The notes: generated by a model from the sequence alone, not told the origin. A stretch of DNA of 63,365 nt from Acidimicrobiaceae bacterium (GCA_002729765.1 PBYV01000038.1:1-63365), one strand, 5' to 3'; positions 27,921-36,780 are shown, counted from the first letter of the stretch. Made by a program: numbers and translations.

Positions 27921-28853
27921 ATGAGAACGGCTAAAGCAAATGTCGATCTGACAACGACTTTAGGATCTGTTACTCTTCCAAATCCTGTTATGACAGCTTC
28001 AGGTACAGCAGGTTATGGCAGTGAGTTATCTGAATATATGGACTTGCAAGAAATAGGTGCAATAGTAGTCAAATCACTTCATGCGGATAAGTGGGAGGGT
28101 AATTTGCCGCCGAGGCTCCATCCAACCCCATCAGGGATGTTGAATAGTGTTGGACTTCAAGGGCCTGGTGTAAAGGCTTGGATAGATGAAAAGTTGCCTT
28201 CATTAAGGAATTCTAATGCCCGTATAGTCGCGAGTATTTGGGGTTCAACAGTTGAAGAGTTTGCTGAAGCTGCTTTTCTTTTACGCGATTCACCTCCTGA
28301 AGTGGTAGCAATAGAAATTAATGCTTCGTGTCCAAACTTGGAAGATCGAAGAAAACTGTTTTCACATTCAATCCAAGCCATTACGGAAGTAGTAGAAGCA
28401 GCAAATGTTGTCAATAAACCACTTTGGGCGAAACTCAGTCCGAATACACCCGAACTGCCAGATATCGCAGAAGCAGCCCATAAGGCAGGAGCTGAGGCTG
28501 TTGTAATAGCAAATACTGTTCTAGGAATGGCAATTGATGTCGAATCAAGAAAACCAATTTTAGGAGCAAAGCGTGGTGGTCTGTCTGGACCAGCAATAAG
28601 ACCAATTGCTGTCCGAGCAGTTTTTGATACTCACGAAGCTCATCCAGAATTGCCAATTATAGGTGTTGGTGGTATTAACAGTGCTGAAGACGCGTTGGAG
28701 TTTATTCTCGCAGGAGCAACGGGATTACAGATAGGCACAGCAACTTTTAAAGATCCAAGAATATGTAAAAAAGTTATAGCAGGGCTTTCGAGATGGTGTG
28801 AAAGTCATGAAGTTAAAAGAATCAGCGATCTGATTGGAGGCGCGCATGGTTGA
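27921..28853 (+). CDS. pyrD: Dihydroorotate dehydrogenase, class 1B-like catalytic subunit
   Basis: This FMN enzyme oxidises dihydroorotate to orotate. The 310 residues match the class 1B subfamily: TASGTAGYGSELSEY at the N-terminus, PSGMLNSVGLQGPGV, and the active-site Cys in EINASCPNLEDR, where class 2 enzymes have Ser and an N-terminal membrane helix. GVGGINSAEDALEFILAGA binds the FMN phosphate. Class 1B enzymes normally pair with the iron-sulfur/FAD subunit PyrK, but no pyrK lies in this operon. The electron acceptor is therefore open. The stop overlaps pyrF by 8 nt. Confidence 0.92.
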   Translation: MRTAKANVDLTTTLGSVTLPNPVMTASGTAGYGSELSEYMDLQEIGAIVVKSLHADKWEGNLPPRLHPTPSGMLNSVGLQGPGVKAWIDEKLPSLRNSNARIVASIWGSTVEEFAEAAFLLRDSPPEVVAIEINASCPNLEDRRKLFSHSIQAITEVVEAANVVNKPLWAKLSPNTPELPDIAEAAHKAGAEAVVIANTVLGMAIDVESRKPILGAKRGGLSGPAIRPIAVRAVFDTHEAHPELPIIGVGGINSAEDALEFILAGATGLQIGTATFKDPRICKKVIAGLSRWCESHEVKRISDLIGGAHG

Positions 28854-29610
28854 GAAATATGAGTCATTAGATGAGTTGTTCGAAGACGAAGAATTCGAAA
28901 TTAGTGAAGAGTCAGAAGACAACGTCCCGTTAGAGATTAAAAGCCGTCTTGCCTTGGCTTTAGACGTCGATGATTTGATTGATGCTCGCCGTCTTGCCGG
29001 TTCTCTATTTGATTTCTTTGGCACGGTAAAGGTCGGACTGGAACTTTATACGGCAGCAGGACCTGATTCGGTAGGAGTTTTCACTGAGGCAGGTTTTAAT
29101 GTTTTCTGTGATTTGAAACTACATGACATTCCAACAACAGTTCATAAGGCTGCTCGTGTAGTCGGATCGGTAGGCGCAAGATGGGTTACGGCGCATGCCG
29201 CAGGGGGAGAGGAAATGCTCAAAGCTGCTGTAGATGGCTTAAGAGAAGGGGCAGAGAGTGTAGGTTTGCCAACTCCAGGTGTTTTAGGAGTGACAGTGCT
29301 AACGAGCGACACAGTAAAAAATGAAGAGACAATTGTTTCACGCTGTGAAACTGCGTTAAAAGCAGGTTGTGAAGGGATCATTTGTGCAGCACCTGATCTT
29401 GAAGCCACTTCAAGTTTTTCTGACAAGCTGATAAGAGTTGTTCCGGGTTTAAGGTTGCCTGGTGGTGACAGCCATGACCAAGCGAGAGTAGCAACACCTA
29501 TGGAAGCAATTAGTGGTGGAGCTGACATGTTGGTGATAGGGAGAATGGTAACGGAAGCTGAAAATCCTATAGATGCTTCTGAAGAATTAGTAAGTGAGCT
29601 TTTAGGATAA
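28846..29610 (+). CDS. pyrF: Orotidine 5'-phosphate decarboxylase with acidic N-terminal extension
   Basis: PyrF decarboxylates OMP to UMP, the last step of the pathway. The TIM-barrel core starts at about residue 31 (LALALDVDDL) and has the catalytic DxKxxD in CDLKLHDIPTT, then TAHAAGG, the VVPGLRLPGGDSHDQARV phosphate loop and DMLVIGRMVTEAENP. Ahead of the core lies a 30-residue very acidic segment (FEDEEFEISEESEDN) of unknown role. I chose ATG 28846, which has GGAGG 5 nt upstream; an in-frame TTG at 28834 includes that ribosome site. pyrE (orotate phosphoribosyltransferase) is not in the operon. Confidence 0.94.
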   Translation: MVEKYESLDELFEDEEFEISEESEDNVPLEIKSRLALALDVDDLIDARRLAGSLFDFFGTVKVGLELYTAAGPDSVGVFTEAGFNVFCDLKLHDIPTTVHKAARVVGSVGARWVTAHAAGGEEMLKAAVDGLREGAESVGLPTPGVLGVTVLTSDTVKNEETIVSRCETALKAGCEGIICAAPDLEATSSFSDKLIRVVPGLRLPGGDSHDQARVATPMEAISGGADMLVIGRMVTEAENPIDASEELVSELLG

Positions 29611-29617
29611 AAAATTT

Positions 29618-29646
29618 TTGCTTCTGCAGAATGCAAATTTTATAAT
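29618..29646 (+). promoter_or_regulatory. Strong sigma-A-type promoter before mIHF
   Basis: TTGCTT (29618-29623) and a perfect TATAAT (29641-29646) are 17 bp apart. Transcription should start near 29653, about 16 nt before the mIHF ATG. The spacer holds a perfect 10-bp palindrome, TTCTGCAGAA (29622-29631), a possible operator overlapping the -35. It separates the pyr operon from mIHF-gmk. Confidence 0.75.
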
Positions 29647-29668
29647 GATTGCCTACTATGGTTTTCGC

Positions 29669-29992
29669 ATGAACCGACCTCCGCCACTCACAGATGAACA
29701 GAGGCGTCAAGCCCTAGTAAAGGCAGCAGAAGCTAGAAGGCTACGTGCTGAAATTAAAGAACTTTTAAAAATGGGATCTCTGTCTTTAGAAGATCTGTTA
29801 GAACGTTCGGACACTGATGAAAGTCTCGGTCGAATGAAGGTCCTTGCGGTTTTGGAGTCCTTGCCACGACTCGGCAAAGTAAAAGCGCGCAGGACCATGG
29901 AAGAAATAGGTATAAGTGAAAGTCGTCGATTGCGTGGTTTAGGTCCTCAACAACGAGCTTCGCTTGTATCACGTTTCCCTGATCAATCGTGA
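29669..29992 (+). CDS. mihF: Actinobacterial integration host factor (mIHF)
   Basis: mIHF is a small nucleoid-associated DNA-binding protein restricted to Actinobacteria and not related to E. coli IHF. The 107-residue product starts with LTDEQRRQALVKAAEARRLRA and ends with a helix-two-turn-helix region (VLESLPRLGKVKARRTMEEIGI, then RRLRGLGPQQRASL), the conserved DNA-binding part. ATG 29669 gives the standard N-terminus; an in-frame TTG at 29618 would lie inside the promoter. No clear ribosome site is present. Its stop overlaps gmk by 4 nt, the usual actinobacterial pairing. Confidence 0.93.
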   Translation: MNRPPPLTDEQRRQALVKAAEARRLRAEIKELLKMGSLSLEDLLERSDTDESLGRMKVLAVLESLPRLGKVKARRTMEEIGISESRRLRGLGPQQRASLVSRFPDQS

Positions 29993-30546
29993 CATCTGAA
30001 GGAACGAAGGCACCTTTGATCATTGTTATATCAGGTCCCGGTGGCGCAGGTAAAGGAACGATCGTACGTGAACTATGCGAACAGGATCCCAAAGTTACTG
30101 TAAGTAGGTCGTGGACCACAAGAGAACCTCGAGTAGATGATAAGGACGATTCATATTTTTTTGTCGATGACGCTGAATTCAACAGGCACAAGGACAACGG
30201 AGGCTTTATCGAATGGAATGATTTTTTAGGCTCGATGTATGGAACCCCTATGCCTGAATCTAATGATGGAAGAGATCTGATCTTGGAAATAGATGTTTCA
30301 GGAGGGCGTCAAATAAATGAGAAACTTCCAGAAGCAATTTTAATTTTCATCGATGTTGAAGACCCAGAATTGCGAAGACGGTTATCTGCAAGAGGTGATA
30401 AGTCGAGTGAAATAGACAAGCGTTTGCTGGAAGCAGAAAGAGAGAGAAAAGAAGCAAAAGAGCTTAATTATCAGATCATTTTGAATAATGATCTCGCAAA
30501 AGCCACAAAAGCAATAAGTGAAATTATTTGCAAAGCTCGACTTTAA
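29989..30546 (+). CDS. gmk: Guanylate kinase
   Basis: Guanylate kinase phosphorylates GMP to GDP. The 185-residue product has the P-loop SGPGGAGKGT, the GMP-binding VSRSWTTREPR and EWNDFLGSMYGTP, LILEIDVSGG, and the C-terminal FIDVEDPELRRRLSARG lid, all in order. The start is a GTG that overlaps the mIHF stop by 4 nt. It is followed by a structured RNA element and rpoZ; gmk next to rpoZ is very common in bacteria. Confidence 0.95.
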   Translation: MTSEGTKAPLIIVISGPGGAGKGTIVRELCEQDPKVTVSRSWTTREPRVDDKDDSYFFVDDAEFNRHKDNGGFIEWNDFLGSMYGTPMPESNDGRDLILEIDVSGGRQINEKLPEAILIFIDVEDPELRRRLSARGDKSSEIDKRLLEAERERKEAKELNYQIILNNDLAKATKAISEIICKARL

Positions 30547-30583
30547 GAGAACCGTAGGGAAGTTACTCTCGTTCTGATACCTT

Positions 30584-30622
30584 GGAGATGCCGCAGGAAC
30601 CACCTGCAAGAGTGGCATTTCT
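30584..30622 (+). ncRNA. Conserved-looking bulged hairpin in the rpoZ leader
   Basis: GGAGATGCC (30584-30592) pairs with GGCATTTCT (30614-30622), and the directly adjoining GCAGG (30593-30597) pairs with CCTGC (30603-30607) around an AACCA loop. All unpaired bases are on the 3' side (AAGAGT, 30608-30613), so the two stems should stack as one 14-bp helix. It sits between gmk and the rpoZ ribosome site. It lacks a proper U-tract, so it is a weak terminator at best; an mRNA leader element or processing site is equally possible. Confidence 0.5.
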
Positions 30623-30637
30623 TCAAGAGGAGTCGCT

Positions 30638-30991
30638 ATGCGACGTTATGACACATTGATGAACCCAGAGATTGAAGGTCTTTTAGACACGACTGAATCA
30701 AAATTTGGTCTTGTTGTTCTCGGCGCCAGAAGGGCTCGACAAATAACTTCATATTTTGGTCAGTTAGGTGAAGGTTTGGGAGCTTCAGTTCCACCTCAGA
30801 TAACTTCAACTTCAAGAAAACCTTTATCAATAGCTTTTGAAGAGGTATCAGTTGAGAAAATCGTCCCTATAGAGCTTCCTGATGAACCTGAGATTGAAGA
30901 AGTTGCTGAAGCAGGAGCAGGAGCAGAAGCAGAAGTTTTGATGGGCGAAGAATCAGGTGAAACCTCATCTGAAGACGACGAGAGCGCTTAG
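30638..30991 (+). CDS. rpoZ: RNA polymerase omega subunit with acidic C-terminal tail
   Basis: Omega assists RNA polymerase assembly by clasping the beta-prime subunit. The 117-residue product has the core motifs: MNPEIEGLLDTTESKFGLVVLGARRARQI near the N-terminus is written here in parts as TESKFGLV and LGARRARQITSY, followed by KPLSIAFEEV. The last 35 residues form a very acidic, Ala/Gly/Glu-rich tail (AEAGAGAEAE), longer than in many omegas. AAGAGGAG upstream of the ATG is a clear ribosome site. It follows gmk and precedes coaBC, a standard order. Confidence 0.92.
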   Translation: MRRYDTLMNPEIEGLLDTTESKFGLVVLGARRARQITSYFGQLGEGLGASVPPQITSTSRKPLSIAFEEVSVEKIVPIELPDEPEIEEVAEAGAGAEAEVLMGEESGETSSEDDESA

Positions 30992-31008
30992 CCTCGTTTA
31001 TATCCCAA

Positions 31009-32250
31009 ATGGGTCAGCTCGACGGTCGTAGGATCGTTCTAGGAATTACCGGTGGAGTAGCCGCTTATAAGGCTATAGAGGTATGCAGGCGACTTACAGA
31101 CGCTGGGGCTCATGTCTCACCAGTAATGACAAAAGGTGCACTTCGTTTTGTCGGAAAGTCGACCTTTGATGCTTTAGGTTCTGAAAAAACACAGATTTCC
31201 TTGTGGGATGAAGAACATGCGATTCCACATACAAGACTGGGTCAAGGGGCTGATTTGATTGTTGTATGTCCCGCTACAGCCCGACTCATATCCGATTATC
31301 GAAACGGTAGATCAGGGGATTTGTTAACAGCCACTCTTTTAGCGACACGTGCAGATGTGATGATCTGCCCAGCAATGCATACAGAGATGTGGGAACAAGC
31401 TTCGGTAATTGAAAATATTGCTGTACTACGAGAGCGCGGCGTTCAAATAGTGGGACCTGTTGAAGGGAGACTAGCTGGAGGGGATAGTGGTTTCGGACGG
31501 TTAGCGGAACCAGAAGATGTAGTGGAATCAGTTTTCAAACTTTTAGGTAAAGACGGTAAACACCAGCCTGGGGATCTTGCAGGGCTAACAGTTTTAGTTA
31601 CGGCAGGTGGCACGCGAGAACCTATAGGGCCGGTTCGTTATATCGGAAATCGATCATCAGGTAAACAAGGTCATGCGTTGGCGAGTGAAGCAGCATTAAG
31701 AGGAGCGAAGGTGGTTTGTGTAACGACAGAAGCTGAAACAGCACCAGATGAATTAGGAATTGAAGTAATAGGAATCGAAACAGCTCAAGAAATGCATGAC
31801 TCGGTAATGGAAAATTCTTCAAGAGCAGACTGGATATTTATGGCTGCTGCAGTAGCAGATTTTAAGCCTCGAAAAGTCGCTAGCCATAAAATAAAAAAAG
31901 AAGAAGGTGTTCCTGAAATACCACTTGAGCCAACAGTGGACATTCTGAAAGCTTTAGATAAAACAAGAAAAGGTAATCAACTTATTATCGGTTTTGCAGC
32001 TGAAACAAAGAATTTACTTGAGAATGCTTCGAGGAAACTAGAAAGCAAAAACCTTGATCTTATTGTTGCGAATGATGTTTCTGCTCCTGGAGTCGGATTT
32101 GGACACGACACAAATTCGGTTTCTGTAATCGATCGAAATGGAGTTTCAACCGAAATTTCATTATGTGACAAAAGAGAAATAGCAAGAAACGTAATAGATA
32201 TAGTTTCTGAATCGTGGTCTATGCAGGGAACTGATCCTAAGATTCAATAA
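31009..32250 (+). CDS. coaBC: Bifunctional phosphopantothenoylcysteine decarboxylase / phosphopantothenate-cysteine ligase
   Basis: CoaBC performs two coenzyme A steps: adding cysteine to phosphopantothenate and decarboxylating the product. The 413 residues have an FMN-binding CoaC half with [12 protein letters not shown], the active-site His in IPHTRLGQG, and PAMHTEMW; the CoaB half starts near residue 190 with [24 protein letters not shown], then AAAVADFKP and FAAETKN. Length is normal for the fused form. It is 17 nt after rpoZ and 16 nt before metK. Confidence 0.95.
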   Translation: MGQLDGRRIVLGITGGVAAYKAIEVCRRLTDAGAHVSPVMTKGALRFVGKSTFDALGSEKTQISLWDEEHAIPHTRLGQGADLIVVCPATARLISDYRNGRSGDLLTATLLATRADVMICPAMHTEMWEQASVIENIAVLRERGVQIVGPVEGRLAGGDSGFGRLAEPEDVVESVFKLLGKDGKHQPGDLAGLTVLVTAGGTREPIGPVRYIGNRSSGKQGHALASEAALRGAKVVCVTTEAETAPDELGIEVIGIETAQEMHDSVMENSSRADWIFMAAAVADFKPRKVASHKIKKEEGVPEIPLEPTVDILKALDKTRKGNQLIIGFAAETKNLLENASRKLESKNLDLIVANDVSAPGVGFGHDTNSVSVIDRNGVSTEISLCDKREIARNVIDIVSESWSMQGTDPKIQ

Positions 32251-32266
32251 AAGGAAAGAGATAATA

Positions 32267-33463
32267 GTGTCGCGAAAGTGGAGTTTCACATCAGAGTCAG
32301 TGACAGAAGGTCACCCAGACAAAATGGCGGACCAGATTTCTGATGCGATACTAGATGCACTTTTAGAAGAGGATCCTTATTCCAGAGTCGCTTGTGAAAC
32401 AATGGTGACCACTGGTATTTGTGTCGTATCGGGAGAGATAACAACTTCGGGTTATGTGGACATACCAGGGATAGTTCGCCAAACTATTCGAGAAATTGGA
32501 TATGACAGAGAAGACTACGGATTTGATGGGAGCACCTGCGGAGTGATGGTAACTCTCGACTCTCAGTCTGATGACATAAGTCGAGGTATTAATAGTTCTG
32601 AAGAGACTCGTTCTGGGGCATCAGATGATGAGGATGAATTAGACCGACAAGGTGCTGGAGATCAAGGAATGATGTTTGGTTACGCTTGTGACGAAACGGA
32701 AGCTTTAATGCCTTTACCGATTCAAGTAGCTAATCGTATGGCAGAAAGACATGCGGAAATAAGAAAGGCGGGCAATATTCCGTATTTGAGACCAGATGGT
32801 AAAACTCAGGTCACATTTGACTACGAAGACAACAAACCTGTCCGTTTAAATACTGTTTTAGTGTCAACTCAACATAATGACGGAATTGATAGAGACACAA
32901 TTATTCGTCCAGATCTGATTGAACACGTAATAAGGCCCACAATTCCTGAAGAATTCAGTGAAGATGATTACACGGTTTTGGTTAACCCAACAGGGCGTTT
33001 TGTTGTTGGAGGGCCTGTGGGGGATGCAGGGCTGACTGGAAGAAAGATTATTGTCGACACTTACGGAGGGATAGCCAGACATGGGGGCGGCGCATTTTCA
33101 GGTAAAGACCCAAGCAAGGTGGACCGGTCGGCAGCGTATGCAACGCGATGGGTTGCAAAAAACTTAGTCGCTGCTGGAGCCGCATCAAGATGTGAGGTTC
33201 AAGTCGCTTACGCAATTGGAATGGCAAGACCAGTGTCAATCCTTGTTGAAACTTTCGGAACGGAAAAAGTCGATCCCATTAAAATCGAAAGTGCTATTCA
33301 AGAGATCTTTGATTTAAGACCAGCGGCAATAATTAGGGATCTTGATTTGAGGAGACCGATCTATAAGTCAACTGCGGCGTATGGTCATTTTGGTCGTGAG
33401 GAGTTCCCTTGGGAGCAGGTTAATCGCGCCGATGATGTGCGTTCTTACTTAGGGTTAAACTGA
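32267..33463 (+). CDS. metK: S-adenosylmethionine synthase
   Basis: MetK makes S-adenosylmethionine from methionine and ATP. The 398-residue product carries the N-terminal [21 protein letters not shown]-type motif (seen as [13 protein letters not shown]), [12 protein letters not shown], the P-loop-like [19 protein letters not shown], and the C-terminal [14 protein letters not shown]. All are standard. The GTG start has an AAGGAAAG ribosome site. Only 16 nt separate it from coaBC, so no SAM riboswitch controls it locally. Confidence 0.96.
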   Translation: MSRKWSFTSESVTEGHPDKMADQISDAILDALLEEDPYSRVACETMVTTGICVVSGEITTSGYVDIPGIVRQTIREIGYDREDYGFDGSTCGVMVTLDSQSDDISRGINSSEETRSGASDDEDELDRQGAGDQGMMFGYACDETEALMPLPIQVANRMAERHAEIRKAGNIPYLRPDGKTQVTFDYEDNKPVRLNTVLVSTQHNDGIDRDTIIRPDLIEHVIRPTIPEEFSEDDYTVLVNPTGRFVVGGPVGDAGLTGRKIIVDTYGGIARHGGGAFSGKDPSKVDRSAAYATRWVAKNLVAAGAASRCEVQVAYAIGMARPVSILVETFGTEKVDPIKIESAIQEIFDLRPAAIIRDLDLRRPIYKSTAAYGHFGREEFPWEQVNRADDVRSYLGLN

Positions 33464-33477
33464 TCCCCCGGGCCTCT

Positions 33478-35325
33478 ATGAATGCCCGAAATAAAAATGG
33501 CCAGTTGACTTTTGAGTCAGCACTTGAATCAACTGAGGATGCTGAATCTGAAGTTCTTAGTTCTAATGACGATAAATCAAACTTGAGAGCAGTCAGGGTG
33601 CTTCCTGATGTTCCAGCTATCGATAAACCATTTGATTATTCAATTCCTCAGTTATGGATTGAAGATGGGAGAGCTGATCAAATAAAAGTTGGAACTATGG
33701 TCAGGGTGCCTTTCAGTGGACGACAGGTAAATGGTTGGGTATTAGAGATTGACATTCAACCTGAAGAAGGAATTAATCTGCTTTCGTTATCCAAATACAG
33801 AGGTGTTGGACCTTCTTCGGAAGTAATAGATCTGGCTCGTTGGGCGGCACATCGTTGGGCAGGTCGTCTCAATAGGTTTTTAACGACAGCGTCACCACCG
33901 AAGAATGTTCCTTTACTGGAGCAACGTAAGGATGGGATAGGGGAAACAAAAACCACTGCAAATGATACGGTTTGGTGGCAAGAAGCAGTGAAACATAAAG
34001 AGACTGTTCTTAGACTGCCACCATCACAGGATGCTGTCGCAATAGCATCTGAATTTGTGAGCAAGGGTAATACTTTGATCCTTTTCCCTTCAATTTCTGG
34101 TGCGCAGAAACTTGCTGCAGGTTTAAAGAGTAAGGGCTTACATGTTTCAGTAGTACCTGAACAATGGCAACATGCTGCTGTTGGGGGTTCTGTAGTGGGA
34201 AGCCGGTCGGCGGCATTTGCTCCTATAGTCGATCTTTCTGCAGTCGTTGTTTTTGATGAACATGACGCTTCCTATCAAGAGGAACGTGCTCCAACATGGA
34301 ATGCGCGTGATGTAGTTGCAGAACGAGCAAAAAGGAAAAATGTGCCATGCGTTTTAGTTTCCGCGATTCCTACGCTGGAAGCGATTTCATGGGGTCATCA
34401 AATTAAACCTTCACGTGAAGAAGAACGGGATGGATGGCCAATAGTTGAAATAATCGATCGGCGAGTTGATGATCCTATACGATCTGGTCTTTTAAGCCAG
34501 AAGCTAACTTCAATTTTAAGAGATGAAACAGGTCCTGTTGTTTGCATTTTGAACAGAAAAGGTCGTTCACGGCTCTTAGCATGTGACCGGTGCGGTTCTC
34601 TTGCAAGATGTGAAAAGCATTTGATTCCTCTGACTCAAAAAGAAGACCATGCACTTGAATGTCCATCTGGTTGCAATGATCGTCCTGTGGTATGTGATTC
34701 TTGTGGGTCAACAAGATTCAAAAATTTGCGTGCAGGAATAGCAAGACTGAGAGAAGAGTTGGAAGCGTTATCAAAGAAAAAAGTTGTAGAAATAAGTTCA
34801 GATTCAAAAGGAAAAATACCGGATTCAGATATTTATATTGGAACTGAAGCAGCTCTCCACAGAGTAGAACGAGCATCTCAGATAGTTTTTTTAGAGTTCG
34901 ATCAGGAACTTTTAGCACCAAGGTTTAGAGCTGCTGAACAAGCGGCTTCTCTATTAATTCGATCTGCACGGCTAATAGGTAACAGGAACGGAGGAGGAAG
35001 ATTAATCATCCAAACCCGGCAACCAGAGCACGAAGTTCTACAAGCTGTTCTCCATGCAAATCCAGAGAAACTAATCGAAGCGGAATCTGAGAGAAGACGT
35101 TTATTGCAATTACCGCCATACAGTGCTTTAGCTCAAATTTCAGGAGCTTCAGCTTCTGAAATGGTTCAATCTCTAAGTGGAATTTCCGGAATCGAAATTA
35201 TGGGTCCACGTGATGACTGTTGGCTCGTTCGCGCTACTGATAATAACGCTTTATCTCAAGCTATTTCGAGTGTGGGACGACCAAAAGGTAAAATTCGGAT
35301 AGAAATTGATCCGCGAAGAGCTTGA
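33478..35325 (+). CDS. priA: PriA-like primosomal protein N', helicase motifs degenerate
   Basis: PriA binds forked DNA and helps restart replication. The 615-residue product has the N-terminal DNA-binding domain (VRVLPDVPAIDKPFDYSIP), the Cys zinc-binding region (CDRCGSLARC ... CPSGC ... CDSCGS) and the C-terminal domain. The helicase part is eroded: the usual GxTGSGKTE Walker A is replaced by KGNTLILFPSISG, and DEEH by FDEHDASY. Loss of helicase motifs is known for actinobacterial PriA, which suggests a structural or loading role. The ATG is 14 nt after metK, with no good ribosome site. Confidence 0.85.
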   Translation: MNARNKNGQLTFESALESTEDAESEVLSSNDDKSNLRAVRVLPDVPAIDKPFDYSIPQLWIEDGRADQIKVGTMVRVPFSGRQVNGWVLEIDIQPEEGINLLSLSKYRGVGPSSEVIDLARWAAHRWAGRLNRFLTTASPPKNVPLLEQRKDGIGETKTTANDTVWWQEAVKHKETVLRLPPSQDAVAIASEFVSKGNTLILFPSISGAQKLAAGLKSKGLHVSVVPEQWQHAAVGGSVVGSRSAAFAPIVDLSAVVVFDEHDASYQEERAPTWNARDVVAERAKRKNVPCVLVSAIPTLEAISWGHQIKPSREEERDGWPIVEIIDRRVDDPIRSGLLSQKLTSILRDETGPVVCILNRKGRSRLLACDRCGSLARCEKHLIPLTQKEDHALECPSGCNDRPVVCDSCGSTRFKNLRAGIARLREELEALSKKKVVEISSDSKGKIPDSDIYIGTEAALHRVERASQIVFLEFDQELLAPRFRAAEQAASLLIRSARLIGNRNGGGRLIIQTRQPEHEVLQAVLHANPEKLIEAESERRRLLQLPPYSALAQISGASASEMVQSLSGISGIEIMGPRDDCWLVRATDNNALSQAISSVGRPKGKIRIEIDPRRA

Positions 35326-35351
35326 CAGTCAAACCAAAAGCCTTCTGACGA

Positions 35352-35357
35352 TAACCT
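35352..35357 (+). promoter_or_regulatory. -10-like element of a probable leaderless def transcript
   Basis: TAACCT ends 6 nt before the def ATG; the gap (TTCATA) has no ribosome site. It is in the 38-nt space after priA. No convincing -35. Confidence 0.35.
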
Positions 35358-35363
35358 TTCATA

Positions 35364-35906
35364 ATGGTTATGAATGCGATAAGAGTCATAGGAGATCCTG
35401 TATTAAGGGTCAAGGCAAAAGAAGTAACAGAAATAACAGAAAATCTCGCCCGTTTGACACAAGAAATGCTGTCAACTATGTACTCAGCTCCTGGAATAGG
35501 TTTAGCAGCACCTCAAGTGGGAGTCCAAAAAAGACTTTTTGTCTACGATTGGGGTTCAGGTCCAGGTGTTTTGATAAATCCTGAAATAAAAGATGCTGAC
35601 GGAGAATGGACTTTTGAAGAAGGTTGTCTGTCGATTCCGGGTCTTTCATGGGAATTACTGAGGCCCAAACAGGTTCATATAGTGGGAATCGATTTAGATG
35701 GTAAAGAAGTTTCTTTCGAGGCTGACGAACTGGAAGCTCGATTGTTCCAACATGAAATGGACCACTTGGACGGAGTATTACTCGTTGATCACCTAGACGA
35801 AGATCAAAGACGTGAGGCTAATAAAACACTAATGGGTATTGGCGATTCAATAGGTTCTCCACTTCCAATAGTGGGAGAGAGTCTTGGGTTTCCACAAAGT
35901 GAATAA
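35364..35906 (+). CDS. def: Peptide deformylase
   Basis: Peptide deformylase removes the formyl group from the N-terminal Met of new proteins. The 180-residue product has all three motifs: GIGLAAPQVG, EEGCLSIPG with the metal-binding Cys, and the HExxH in QHEMDHLDGVLL. A start at ATG 35370 is also possible, since the conserved part begins MNAIRVIGDPVLR. The upstream TAACCT at 6 nt fits a leaderless transcript from 35364. It overlaps fmt, the enzyme that formylates Met-tRNA, so both ends of the formyl cycle are coupled. Confidence 0.95.
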   Translation: MVMNAIRVIGDPVLRVKAKEVTEITENLARLTQEMLSTMYSAPGIGLAAPQVGVQKRLFVYDWGSGPGVLINPEIKDADGEWTFEEGCLSIPGLSWELLRPKQVHIVGIDLDGKEVSFEADELEARLFQHEMDHLDGVLLVDHLDEDQRREANKTLMGIGDSIGSPLPIVGESLGFPQSE

Positions 35907-36780
35907 TGATTTCAAGAGGTTGGCTTTTGTAGGCACTCCCGAGTTATCGGTTCCTTTTATGACGAGTTTATGTTCATCTGGATATGACATTGGAGTGGTG
36001 GTAACCGGAGAGGATCGTAGAAGGGGCAGAGGTGAAGAACCTTCGCCTTCTCCTGTGAAACGAGCTGCTATTGAAATGGGTCTACCAGTGATTCACGAGA
36101 TAGAAGAGGTAGAAAATTTCGAAATTGACCTTGCAGTGGTAGTAGCGTACGGAAGTTTCATTCCGGTTGATCTTCTTGAAAGAGTCCAAATGATAAATGT
36201 TCATTTTTCGTTACTCCCAAGGTGGAGAGGGCCTGCTCCTATAGAAAGAGCGATTCTTGCCGGTGATGCAAAAAGTGGGGTCTGCATAATGGAAATAGGA
36301 GAAGAGTTTGATGTTGGAGGTGTTTTTACCCGACAAGAAGTAGAAATTTCACCACGTGATACTACAGAAACTCTTAGAGATCGATTGATTGAAGCGGGAT
36401 GTGAACTGCTCGTATCAACACTCGGCGATGGGCTTGGCGCACCAGTACCTCAAGTGGGGGAGATAGTTTGGGCTGAAAAAGTAACCCCTCAAGAGAGAGC
36501 AATAGATTGGGGACTCGAGGCTGAAAAAATCGATCGGCTAGTCAGAATAGGTGGAGCATGGACAACGTTTAGAGGTGAGCGTTTCAAAATTTGGAAAGCT
36601 GAAGCAAATACACAACAGATTCAGGGTTCACCTGGTCAACTGGTTGGAGATCAGGTGGCTAGCGGTAAAGGTGCATTACGACTCATTGAGGTTCAGTCTC
36701 AAAATCGAGCCCGACAAGAATTCGATTCATGGAAACTAGGTGCGCGTTTAGAAGAAAATTGCGTATTCGGAGATGGCTGA
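35899..36780 (+). CDS. fmt: Methionyl-tRNA formyltransferase
   Basis: Fmt formylates initiator Met-tRNA using 10-formyl-tetrahydrofolate. The 293-residue product has RLAFVGTPELSVPFM, the catalytic segment INVHFSLLPRWRGPAPIERAI with Asn and His, and the conserved Asp in EEFDVGGVF, followed by a C-terminal tRNA-binding domain. I chose GTG 35899, which overlaps def by 8 nt and gives the usual short N-terminus; an in-frame TTG at 35884 would add five residues. The protein is a little shorter than the 310-315 usual. It overlaps rsmB by 8 nt. Confidence 0.93.
   Translation: MNNDFKRLAFVGTPELSVPFMTSLCSSGYDIGVVVTGEDRRRGRGEEPSPSPVKRAAIEMGLPVIHEIEEVENFEIDLAVVVAYGSFIPVDLLERVQMINVHFSLLPRWRGPAPIERAILAGDAKSGVCIMEIGEEFDVGGVFTRQEVEISPRDTTETLRDRLIEAGCELLVSTLGDGLGAPVPQVGEIVWAEKVTPQERAIDWGLEAEKIDRLVRIGGAWTTFRGERFKIWKAEANTQQIQGSPGQLVGDQVASGKGALRLIEVQSQNRARQEFDSWKLGARLEENCVFGDG

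Noticed and set aside
32251-32266. Possible SAM riboswitch before metK
   Set aside because: Only 16 nt separate coaBC and metK, too little for any known SAM riboswitch.
35306-35584. 92-codon plus-strand frame over the end of priA and start of def
   Set aside because: It is an out-of-frame reading of two well-identified genes and has no family motif.
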